Assembly: GCA_030765045.1 (NCBI GenBank)
Contig: CM060961.1
Span: 96,965,135-97,029,134, forward strand
Source of the DNA: Tenodera sinensis
Taxonomy: Eukaryota > Arthropoda > Insecta > Mantodea > Mantidae
DNA length: 64,000 bases
Reading direction: 5' to 3'
The stretch's first letter is position 1. The number at the start of each line of letters is the position of its first letter. The position numbers and the translations under genes were made by a program. The notes beneath the pieces are model-generated. The model was not told where the DNA came from. It ran no database searches and saw only the letters and a list, made by a program, of their open reading frames with translations. This document shows positions 54,443 to 64,000 of this stretch, in pieces.

Positions 54443-57400
54443 TCAAGGTTCCAAGGTACCACACGGTTTCTTGTATGGTCAAAGGAGTTGTTTATGCCAA
54501 CTTCCCAGACATTTTTCATTTTTAACATCTTTTAATTCATAGGTATGATAACCAAATTTTGATATAATTTCTGCAGGACCTTTATATAACAATTCCATCC
54601 TTTTGTTCCTACCTCGCAATGCACTTGATAACTTATGGTCTTTAACTAGTACCCAATCGCCTATCTTAGGTTCCCATTTATGTTTTCTACTCTTTTTCTT
54701 TAATTTTCACTTCTCTGCCTTTTTCTTGATTCGTTCAAAAGCAATTTTCGCTCTTTCTTCTTCACTTAACTCAATGTCATTTATTTTGAGTATTTTTGGT
54801 ACCCCGATCAATATTGGTTCTGGTTCAATTCCTAACATTAATTTTATTGGGGCCTACCCAGTAGTTACATTAATGGTGTGATTGATAATCTTTTCTATCA
54901 ATGGACAATATTTCACCCAATCCTTGTGATTATGATGTGTAAGTACACGTAAATAAATTCCTATATCTCGGAGGACACGTTCTGTTGGATTCCCTGATGG
55001 AAAGTATGAGGAACAATGATATAACTTTATCTCATGATTTTCTAGGGTTTCTTTAAAGATTTTGCTCCGATGAACTGTAGCATTATCTGTTAAGATCGCC
55101 TGAATCTTGCCATATTTAGGCACATAATCTTTTATTATCTTTCCTACACTGATATTCCTAACAGGATAAATTTTCATAAATTTACTAAAAACATCATGAA
55201 GAACAAACATATATCTACATCCAAATTGTCCTACTGGTAGCTCCCCATGTGCATCAGCAGTAACTAGTACATTTTTCCCTTCTCTTATGATTGTCTGAGG
55301 TTCTATATCAAATTTGATGTTAAATGGTTTGGCCCTTTGACATAAATCACAGCTCGAACATATTTTTCTCACTTTCTTTGCCAAATGTTTTATATAAAAA
55401 TGGTCACTAATTGCCATGATTAGCTTTTCACTACCTGTATGAGCTAGTGTTTTGTGATAAGCAAGTATAAGTTTCTCTTGTAAAGCTTTTGGTACCATTA
55501 CTTTCCATTTAGGTTCAATTCTTCCATGAAATTTATAGATTTTTCCCTCATAAATACCTATATTATCTTTTAGATTTTCTGTGATTGGTTGTGCCTTTTC
55601 TCTCAATTTCTTAAGTTCATCGTCCTCTGTCTGTAATTGTTCCAAATTTCGAAATTCTTTAGCTAATTGAGTCCCTTCTAAGGTTTTCAAATATAGTATG
55701 GTTACATCATGTTTGTTGTCACTAATTGTATCTGGTATTGTGTAATTGGTTTTCATCCTTGATAACAAATCACTAAAAATATTTTGACTTCCTGCTATGT
55801 GTTTGATTTCTATGTTATGGGATGTGATCTCATGTATATATCTAGAAATACGTGTGCTTGTGAGTTTGCAAGAGTTCATAAATGCCAAACTAACATGATC
55901 TGTGTAAACTATTACTGGGTTGTTATATACATATTGCTTAAATTTTACAAGTGCAAAGTAAATAGCTGCTATCTCTTTTTCTGTAGTGCAAGCCTGTGAT
56001 TCAGTTCTTGAAAGCCCCCTGGAAGCTACAGCAATGAGGTGATCTTTTCCTTCCTCATCTTTTTGTAATATGACACTACCATACCCAAGTCCTGAAGCAT
56101 CCGTATAAATTATGTAGGGGAGATCTTCCCTAGGTTTTTCCAATAAAATTGACGCTGCAAACAATGTTTTTACCTTTTTGAAAGATTCTTCTTCTACTGA
56201 TGACCATTGCCATTTCACATCTTTTCTCAAAAGTTGTCTTAATGGGGCTACTACGGTTGCATATTCCAGGATAAATCTTGATTGATAATTTAGAATACCA
56301 AGAAATCTTCTCAATTGTTTTATATTTTTAGGAGCTGGTATTTTATTTATGCTTTCAATTCTGTCGGGATTAGGCCTGATTCCCTCATTTGAAATAACAT
56401 AACCTAAAAATTCTGTCTGTTTCACAAAGAATGCAGTTTTACTTGGCTTTATTGTCATGTTTGCTTTCTTTAACTGACTAAGCACATAATTGATATGATT
56501 TAAATGATCCTCTATATTTTCTGAAAAAATTACAAAATCATCCACATATTGAGCTACAAATTTCTTTATGGTTTCTCCAAAAATTTCATACAAAGCTCTT
56601 AATAGTGCACTACCACTGGTATCCATACCAAAGGCGCAAACTCGAAACTGATATAATATCCCAGAATGTAAAAACGCTGTATATTTTCTTAAATCTTCTC
56701 TAAGTGGGATCTGCCAAAAAGATGCTGTAAGATCTAGAGTAGAAAAAATTTTGCACTTCTGCAATTTGTTCAATATTACCTCTACACTTTCTGGTCTAAA
56801 TCTATCAGGTTTACAATGTTGATTTAGTTTTCTCGCGTCTAATGTCACCCTAATCTTCCCATTGGCCTTATTTACAATACATAGGGGATTCACAAATTCT
56901 GAATTCGAAATCTCAATAATCTCATCTTCTAAAATCTACTTTATAACTGCATCTACCTCTTCTCTTATTGTACTAGGAATAGCTGTCGCTTTATCGGTAC
57001 AAGGTTTGATGGGTATCATCTCAAATGAATGAGTATAAATATTACATTTACCAGGTTTCTCAGAGAATACTTCTTTATTTCGGATTAATATTTTAAACAG
57101 TTTATCCCTCTGTTGTTCATTTAGTTGATCAGCCTGAGTTACCTTTTCCCTCACCAATTCTTCTAAGTCTTCACTACTCTCCCTATCATAGTACCTAGTT
57201 GCGTCAGAAAACCTCAAATTGTCTATGAAATCATTTTTATCCCATTCTACATTTTCTTTATTATCGACACTGTACTCTTTGACATTTACTTCAGTTAATT
57301 CCATAGCTCCTACTTTAACATATTCTACAAAGAATGTATCCCCTTGGATTTCTTCTTCCTCTTTTTCTCTTACAATAGTTTCTGAACTACTATCTTCCAC

Positions 57401-57937
57401 AAATGGCACTATAATGGTCTCATCTTCAACTTTCATTTCTACAATCATGTTTTTAAAATTCACCACAGCTTCCCAGGCATAAAGACAATCACAACCTATT
57501 ATAATATCTGTCACAAGTCTTCCTACAATCAGGAATAAAATTCCTAGTATTCTCCCATTTATTTCAATATTTAGGATTGCTTGAAATTTTACTCTTTCTT
57601 TTTGTTTTCCCACAGCTAGCGAGCAATATATCCCATTAACTGGTAAAGACATTACTTTAAAACCACTACTTTGTAAATTATCATAAAAATTTTGTGAGCA
57701 TACTGTGCTATTTGATCCCGTATCTATAATTGCATTGTATTGTTTTCCATTTACTCCAATTTTGATTTTAGGTGGATCTCCTACTTTTTCGTTTTCGTCG
57801 ATTCTATTTTTCCATTCTCTTTTCTTTTGTATCATCATTTGCCTTCCAGGACTATTTATTTCCGAGTACTTATCACAATCATTACTAGGATACCCAGTTC
57901 TCACTGAAGGCGCGTTTGACCGGGTCTGGCATTTCCC
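54443..57937 (-). pseudogene. pol: Pol of copy E: protease, RT, RNase H, integrase
   Basis: 57904-56936: protease (IIDTGSNSTVCSQ) and linker, ending at a stop that replaces a Ser codon. 56893-54854: 679 uninterrupted codons with the RT (CAFGMDTSGSALLRALYEIF, YVDDFVIF), RNase H (YIIYTDASGLGYGSV, KEIAAIYFALVKF), integrase finger (HKTLAHTGSEKL...CSSCDLCQ) and core (TADAHGELP, AILTDNATVHRS, NPTERVLRD: the D, D, E residues). Further stops follow at about 54852 (inside TTGFAPIK), 54709 and 54478; the last two are CGA to TGA changes. Family: Ty3/gypsy. Confidence 0.9.
57892..57937 (-). promoter_or_regulatory. Gag-pol -1 frameshift signal, copy E
   Basis: Minus strand: GGGAAAT at 57937-57931, then stem ACCCGGT (57925-57919) with ACTGGGT (57898-57892). 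The heptamer keeps the X XXY YYZ form despite a C to T change. Confidence 0.75.
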
Positions 57938-59893
57938 TGATTTTTAGGTATGGCTCCTGTACTATTTCCCGAATTGTTACTTCTGTTTTCCTGCATTAAA
58001 TCGGGGTTACTTCCTACCATGTTTTTGACCGTGTTAATGGCCTCAACCATTTCAGCATTTTTGGGGGAATCTCGACCATTATAACATCTTTCTCCCTGTC
58101 TTGGTGACCTCGGTCTCCGTTTGTCCAATACCCATCATTTGAATTTCTACTATGTCCAAAATAACGTCCCCGTCTACCTCGATCAAATCTATTTGTATTC
58201 ATATAATTCACCCTTATATTTCTTCCCCTTAGATTACCATTTCTATTTTGGTGATGCTCTTCCTGGTTACATCTACCTTGATTTTCCCACCGGAATGATT
58301 CCATCCTTGGTACTGGTCCTTTATATCTTTCCCTAATCTCACTTCTATTCTGATAATACTGTGCCCCTTGCCCGAAAGAATTTACAGTTTCTTTTTCTTC
58401 ATATTTATTTCCAAATGCGTGTTTTGGCTTATTGACTTCTAAGGCTGATAATAATTTGATCATAGCTGCAATGCTACCGGGTCGGGCTATGATTAGGTAG
58501 TGTTGAAGCGTTTCCGGAAAATGTGGAGTAACTATATTTATTAGATCTTTTTCATCTATGGGAGGATCAAACATCTTCGATTTTCTTGCTATTCTCATAA
58601 AATAGTTGACCATCGATTCCTCCATCTAGGATTAAATTTTCCATTGCTTAATTCGACTCTAATATTAGCCTGCCTACTAGCTCCCCAATATCTGCTTAAA
58701 AAGATGTTCCTAAAGGTCCCATAATCATTATTGTTACCCATAGAAAGGCCTAGCCAATTGGCAGCATTACCCTTTAGGCATTTTCTTACTATCACCATCT
58801 TGTACTCCTCCGGTATACGTTTCACCGTGAAGTAATCTTGTAACCCTCCTATAAAGGCTTTCGGATCATCTGAATCTTCATTTTCAAAAACTGGAGGTGT
58901 CATTTCATTTAAGACATGGTTAGGCCAATGTAAATTTGAATTGTCACCTGTCCCTGAGGTATTTCTGAGATCAGAATGGGAGTTACTGTTACCTCTATTT
59001 TGCATCGAAATGTCAGCTGATACACCTGGTATTGCCTCGTTTCTTGCAGCTTCATTATTAAGATTGTTGTGATTACATGAATTTTCATTTAATTTCAAAT
59101 TTTCTAGGGCCTCTTTTACCTGAGTAATTTCCGTTACTACCCCTTTTATTTGGTCTGTAACATCCTCCAAATTTCTAGCCTGCCTTTCACTTTCTACATC
59201 AGATCTTTCCATTCTAACTTTACACCCCTGTAACTCTTCTCTATTTTCTTCCCTGTCTTTATCTAACCTTTGTACTACCTCATCCCTTTGTTTGTCTAAT
59301 CTATGTGTTACTCTTTACCTTTCTTTCTCTAATTTTTCACTCACTTGTTGACCTAATTTCTTTTCAGAATTCTTTACTTCTTGCCTTATTGTCTCTAATT
59401 CTCCCTTAACCTGTTCTCTATTTTCTTTTACTTCACTACTAACTTTATTAATTTCCTCCCTAACTTCTTCCCTAAAGGTTTCGAAAGCTCTCTTCTGATT
59501 TTCCAATTGCATTCCCAATTCCTGTTGTCCCTTCTCTAATTTCTGTCCTAAATCTATACTAGTTTCATCTATCTTTTGACTTAACTCTGTACTCATCTTT
59601 TTTACTGTTCTTAATTCTTTACTAGTTTCATCTATCTTTTGACTTAACTCTGTACTCATCTTTTTCATTATCTTTTGAAACATATTCTCTATTTCTGACA
59701 TAATCGCTGGCCTTTCTGAATTACTACTAAACATTTCTGAGCTACCTCTAGGTGTTTCTCTAACGTTCTGATCTTCTACTTCTTGGCATATTCTGCTACC
59801 GATTATATTTTGATTATATTCTTCCATCCTAACTACACTTTTCTCAATTTCCGGACTCTCAAAACCTAGAAAATCGCTATCACTGTCTTCCAT
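57901..59893 (-). pseudogene. gag: Gag of copy E, broken
   Basis: Starts at 59893 (MEDSDSDFLGFE). A stop replaces Gly-type sequence at about 59317 (coiled coil), a frameshift lies near 58622 (KFNPRW...), and another near 58128 in the RG-rich tail. Two KMSTELSQKIDE repeats are present. No CCHC knuckle here either, so its absence is a family trait rather than a loss in the deleted copies. Confidence 0.88.
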
Positions 59894-60135
59894 TTCTAAG
59901 CTATTTGCATGTGTTTTTTTACTCACCAATATTTCACAAATTTCACTATTATGATTTTTTTTTTTTTTTTTTTTTTTTAACTGCACTTAAACTTATTCAC
60001 TACACGTTTCACACGATGTTGACACGCTGGGCACCTTCTTGTTTGCTGGTTCAATGCTGGCTTGGTCGTCGTCCTTAGTAATCACTGGTTCAATGCTGGT
60101 CTAGTTCATTCTTGGGGTTGGTCTATTCTCTCGAC

Positions 60136-60154
60136 GCCACACGTTGGGTCGCCA
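60136..60154 (-). promoter_or_regulatory. Primer-binding site of copy E
   Basis: TGGCGACCCAACGTGTGGC, two bases from the LTR; closer to the tRNA-Lys complement than the TGGCATCCC form of A-C. Confidence 0.65.
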
Positions 60155-60156
60155 TT

Positions 60157-60952
60157 TGATGCGGAAAAAATGAGCTGTTGGTTCACGTTGTGTCGCCATT
60201 TGTAGCGGAATATATGATGGTCACGTTGTGTCGCCCTTTGATGTGGAATGGTGTTGTTTTCTCCGGCTAGTTCAGCATGAAATCTCTTTAATCCCGGGTA
60301 TGCGTAGGTGTTTTATAGATTACCCCAGAAGAACTTTTGTATATTATTTATTTTTTACTCTCTGACACTTTCGGGAGTTATGCCGACTTTCTATACCTAC
60401 AGATACTCGCAGAGCAATCGCACTCACATGTGTACACCACAACGTCCACCACCAGTCTGGGGGCAAGTGGTGACGCTTTCTGGGGTACAGACGCTAGGAA
60501 AACGTTCTTTCCAATTTTAAATGTCATGACGTCATCAACAGAAAGCCTCGTATCCAAAATGCTATTTCATTCCTTTTCCCAATTTATAAATGTCCCTTTC
60601 TATTATAACATGTTCTTTTTTTGACTTTCAAATATATAGTTACCTTTTTATGATTAAACGATGTTTACTTTATATTTTATTAAACATATCGCGCGACTTT
60701 TAAGGTTGGCAGACCTGAATTTCAAATTATGTGGTATGACGTCATGACTTGTTAATTTCAAACCAATAATGCGTTTATCCTACAAATTTAACGACTATTA
60801 TTTACTCATATCTTGCTCACCTTACAACACTTCCTACTCTATTATCTACATATGTTATTACTCAACACTTATCGCAAATCTCACATCCGGCAATTAAATT
60901 AAAACGTGTCTTTATCAAGCCCATTCGATTTGAAATCTAAATTTCGGTATCA
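60157..60952 (-). repeat. 5' LTR of copy E
   Basis: 796 bp, starts TGATACC at 60952 and ends at 60157 (CGCATCA on the minus strand), then TTTA outside. Confidence 0.9.
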
Positions 60953-60956
60953 TTTA

Positions 60957-61955
60957 TCTCTGTTTAATTTTAAAATGTAATCAAAATTAAAAACTTGATT
61001 TTGAGTTATATTATCTCAAATTACAGAAAGAGGAATTCAACAGAAAATATGCAATGTAAACTTAATATTTAATGGATAATAACACTAGTATCCATCCTTT
61101 TCATAAATTTTATGTTGAAAGCCCTGTATAATGTTATAAAACATTATACACAGATGCATGTTTTCAGACAGTCACAAATTTTGTATGTCCATTATTGCCA
61201 TACGATCGTCAGTAATATTTTCACACTCTATCTGAGTATGTAGACAATGTGGAGAGTAATATTCTAAAATATGTTTACATTCCAAGGTGTTCCAGTTTGG
61301 CATATTTATTTGCAAGGATTGACCCAGGAAGAGCTTTCTTTTTCTTCAGTCAATCAACACAGTATGATATGTATACCTTTTGGCTCTAGGACTTGACCTG
61401 CACTATATAATCATGGTGGATCCTTTGATTTTCTTTTAAAGCTTTCTTTCTGCTTGTAATACTGTGCAATAGTATTATTAAGTATTCTATTCTGAACAGC
61501 GTATATCCAGCATTGTGTTATAATGCTTTGCAATGGTGATTCTGATAATAGTTTGCAATCAGGTGTTTTATTGCTATTTGAGCTTTTTGTTGCTCATGCG
61601 CATTTGAATTTCAATTTGATTTTTTTATAGGATTTGATGAATGAAATTATTAAAAGTGCAATCAATGAGCTCTTATTTTCAGGGCGTATGTATTGGGTTC
61701 AGATAAAATATTTCAAGATGGTGACGGCAAAGGTTTTTCTTAAATAATATATATACAGAGAGACTCAAAGAAATTATAACTGCTGCACAGTGTCCTTCCT
61801 GTGGTGCAGAGTAGCCAACTGTATTTCATTACTGTTATAAACATTCTTGGAATAAACATACGGTTACACAGCAATGCATTCTATCAGAACGTTGCTAGTC
61901 ACATTTTCCAGTGAAAATATTTCTTCCCTTCCTCAAAAAGTACAAAAATTGAAGA
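60957..61955. other. No gene seen
   Basis: AT-rich single-copy-looking DNA; around 61755 CAGAGAGACTCAAAGAAATT may be the end of the transposon whose transposase relic follows. Confidence 0.4.
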
Positions 61956-61959
61956 AACC

Positions 61960-62195
61960 TACTTACGGTAGGTCCCCGGACTAACCCCTTGTGATTTCTA
62001 TTTCTGACGTAACTTAAAATGTACAAGACAAACCCATTCACCCTGGAAGAATTAAAACAAAATATCCACCAGGCAATTGCCAGCATTTCTCAATGTGAAC
62101 TACAGCAAGTGATGGATAGTTTTCCAAAGAGGTGCCAAAAATGTATGGGCAACGATGGTGGCCAGTTTCAGCATCTGCTTAAATAGCAGTGGTAA
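61960..62195 (+). pseudogene. Tc1/mariner-superfamily transposase fragment
   Basis: GLTPCDFYF, stop, RNLK; then in the next frame FTLEELKQNIHQAIASISQC, FPKRCQKCMGNDGGQFQHLL and a stop. Same C-terminal layout as 36780-37090 (CDFYLW, T.EELK.NI, C....G.HF..L) but a separate family. Confidence 0.72.
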
Positions 62196-62224
62196 GTCAA
62201 GACTTTAAAAGCAATTTTAAAAAT

Positions 62225-62757
62225 GTTGTTGTTAGCTAATGCTGGATTTCTGACAATGAAGTCGTCAATCCTCTTGCTCTCCAATATTTTTCACTGATGG
62301 ATGGGGCACTAGAAGTGGCCGGGCATATTTGAAGGTGGTCTCGATCCATTTCCTCCAGCAGATCACATAGAGGACAGAGTGGTGAAGAATATATCCCAAT
62401 TCTGTTTAAATGTTTTGCCAGACAATCATGTCCTGTAATCAACCTGAAGGTTGCAACTGCTGTTTTTTGAGGATACTCAGGAATTACTGTTTGAATGTTT
62501 GGTAGTTCCCATCTTTTATTCTTTGATTTTTCATAGTAATATTTTGTAATAGTTTTTTTGAATTCAGAGTTGTCTAACATTTTAGCTGCATAAAATGGTA
62601 GATTAACTATAGATTTTTGTACACCGCTGGTACCCTTTTTTGCAACAAAATCAGCTTTATCATTACCACTCAGTCCACAGTGAGCTGGTATCCATTGGAA
62701 GACTAGGTGTTTTTGAAGTGCTGTTAGATGGGTAAGGATTTTCCAACATTCTATAAT
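62225..62757 (-). pseudogene. LINE 3' end: RNase H and CCHC terminus
   Basis: Minus strand: FTIIECWKILTHLTALQKHL, WIPAHCGLSGNDKADFVAKK (RNase H), then 62580-62236 PQKTAVATFRLITGHDCLAK, CPLCDLLEEMDRDHLQICPA (C..C......H....C) and EKYWRARGLTTSLSEIQH to a stop seven to ten bases from the (GTT)n terminus. This supplies the 3' tail shared by the repeats at 3588, 15864 and 35382. Confidence 0.82.
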
Positions 62758-63262
62758 TGTGAAGGTTTTTTGTTGCTTTTATATATTCAGGTAGACAATC
62801 ACTTACTTGTAGTTGTAGATAAACAGGAGCGCTTTCGTGGAGGTTACATCCACATCCTCAGCCATTAGCAACTGTTGTTTGAAGTCCGAGTTTGGTGCCT
62901 TGTACACTCTCCTTCGCTCTGGTGGTAGAACTTGCAAACACAATCAAATCTGGTGCAGAGGGAATTTCAAAATTGCAGACATGACTGGAGTTTAAGTGAA
63001 TAAAATATTTCTCCCAAAGGTCCAAATCTAATGCAGAAGTGGCTGGTTTTAGCAGTTTGATGTTGTTTCCATTGTTGTGATTCTCGTTGCTACTGGCTGA
63101 GGATGTGGACATAACCTCCACGAAAGCACTCCTGTTTATCTACAACTACAGGTAAGTGATTGTCTACCCGAATATATGTTGTTTTCTAGTGCCTTGCATC
63201 TGGCAATGAAGCCATTAGCCATTACCCGAATATATAAAGGCAACAAAAAACCTTCACAATGA
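62758..63262 (-). mobile_element. Truncated Penelope-like element with inverted end
   Basis: Arms of about 112 bp: 62758-62869 and, inverted, about 63086-63262 (the latter enlarged by a 45-bp LINE insert and its duplication). Between them, minus-strand coding IKLLKPATSALDLDLWEKYF, IHLNSSHVCNFEIPSAPDLI is the PLE C-terminus, stopping at about 62858. The arm downstream of the stop carries CTGAGGATGTGG...CCACGAAAGC. One true end and one inverted copy at the 5' truncation, as at 50419-52712. Confidence 0.7.
63178..63222 (-). mobile_element. 45-bp LINE insertion with 13-bp target duplication
   Basis: TACCCGAATATAT at 63165-63177 and 63223-63235. The insert is only the last 45 bp of the LINE family of 4872-5526 (GTTGTTTTCTAGTGCCTTGC ...). 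An extreme 5' truncation, caught inside a PLE arm. Confidence 0.88.
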
Positions 63263-63308
63263 TCGGGACATCACTATATATAATGCTTCTCCTTTTAATC
63301 TTAATATT

Positions 63309-64000
63309 TGAAGCTATAATTGTCGTTCTACGCTTCTCGTTTTCGCCAGTTGATGCTTAAATGTCGTTGGTGACGTGGTGTTGCCCTTTGATGTGGTTTG
63401 CTCCGGCTAGTCAGCTTGAGATCTCTTACTTTTATCTCGGGTCTGCGTAGATGTGATGGACAACCCAAGGAAAAACTTTTGCATATATTATTTATTGCAT
63501 CTTAAATATTTTCGGGAGCTATGCCGATTGTATATGTAGAGGAATCGCACTCACGTCCGCACAGCACAACCTGCCGTACTGGTCTCTGGTTGAGTAGTGA
63601 CCAGACGCTTTCTCTCTTACCCACGCTAAGAAAACCGTTCTTTTTAAATTTGAATGTCATGACGTCATCCAAGAAAGCCTCGTATCCAAAATGCTATTTC
63701 CTTTTCCCGCAATTTAGAAATGTCCCTTTCTATTATAACATGTTCTTTTATGAATTTCGAATATATAATTACCTTTTTAGGATTAAACGATGTTTACTTT
63801 ATATTTTATTAAATATATCGCGCGACTTTTAAGGTTTTCAGACCTGACTTTCGAACGTGTATTTAAACTATGTAGTATGACGTCATGACTCGCTAATTTC
63901 AAACCAATAATGTGTTTATCCTACAAATTTAACGACTATTATTTACTCATATCTTGCCCACCTTACAACACTTCCTACTCTATTATCTATGTATGTTATT
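63309..64000 (-). repeat. LTR F of the gypsy-like family, cut by the window edge
   Basis: Begins (minus 3' end) TGAAGC at 63309 and matches the family LTR, including CRE palindromes near 63658-63665 and 63880-63887, for 692 bp to the edge. No primer site lies on its left, so it is either a solo LTR or the 3' LTR of an element extending rightwards. Confidence 0.85.

Larger units (their letters stand above)
52763..60952 (-). mobile_element. Ty3/gypsy-like LTR retrotransposon, copy E (full-length organisation, decayed)
   Basis: TTTA at 52759-52762 and 60953-60956 flanks LTRs of 795 (52763-53557) and 796 bp (60157-60952). It contains every domain of the family, including the RT/RNase H/integrase core missing from A, B and C. 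It is old: gag has a nonsense codon and at least two frameshifts, and pol has at least four stops. A 103-bp SINE inserted in its 3' region. E is the reference for what the other copies lost. Confidence 0.93.

Overview
KIND OF GENOME. This is AT-rich, intron-rich, transposon-saturated animal DNA with no bacterial or phage features. The mix of elements (gypsy-type LTR elements with a tRNA-Lys-like primer site, RNase H-bearing LINEs, Penelope-like elements, piggyBac, Tc1/mariner, hAT, tRNA-derived SINEs) points to an arthropod, most likely an insect. I cannot name the species. The only cellular gene I can support is a plus-strand immunoglobulin-superfamily gene, seen as two exons (14621-14775 and 40180-40321) that together make one Ig domain. 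They are separated by a 25.4-kb intron filled with mobile elements.

LAYOUT. 1-5.7 kb: LINE and Penelope-like (PLE) fragments, a SINE-like repeat and a 655-bp internally deleted LINE with target duplication. 5.76-12.04 kb: LTR element copy A. 12.0-12.5 kb: an unknown basic ORF. 14.6 kb: first Ig exon. 17.62-23.75 kb: LTR copy B. 23.85-30.97 kb: a mariner-like element split by LTR copy C (24.45-30.68 kb). 31.4-34.4 kb: long microsatellites, including a graded hexanucleotide array. 35.09-39.86 kb: a whole piggyBac element with TTAA on both sides and three other elements inside it. 40.2 kb: second Ig exon. 41.5-42.2 kb: LTR fragment D. 43-49 kb: LINE, hAT and SINE relics. 50.4-52.7 kb: a PLE with inverted arms, interrupted by a LINE that is itself interrupted by a SINE. 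52.76-60.95 kb: LTR copy E, on the minus strand, old but the only copy with a full reverse transcriptase/RNase H/integrase. 62.2-63.3 kb: LINE plus an inverted PLE. 63.31 kb to the end: LTR F.

HOW THE PARTS RELATE. Copies A, B, C and E are one Ty3/gypsy-like family. Each has TG...CA LTRs of about 774-796 bp and a distinct 4-bp target duplication (CACT, CATT, GGAT, TTTA). Gag is a long coiled-coil protein ending in an Arg/Asn/Gly-rich tail with no zinc knuckle. Gag and pol overlap in the -1 frame at a canonical GGGAAAC/T slippery heptamer followed by a hairpin that I can see in all four copies. A, B and C lack the same 1,803 bp (601 codons, in frame), which removes RT, RNase H and most of integrase. 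They keep Gag, protease and the integrase C-terminus, so they look like a Gag-Pro-bearing non-autonomous lineage that would need a helper such as an intact relative of E.

MOST NOTEWORTHY. The recurrent in-frame deletion lineage with its conserved frameshift cassette; the duplicated primer-binding region and paired CRE palindromes of the same family; the RIME-like LINE derivative; a three-layer PLE/LINE/SINE nest with readable target duplications; and a three-way-junction RNA motif with hammerhead topology at 15.68 kb.
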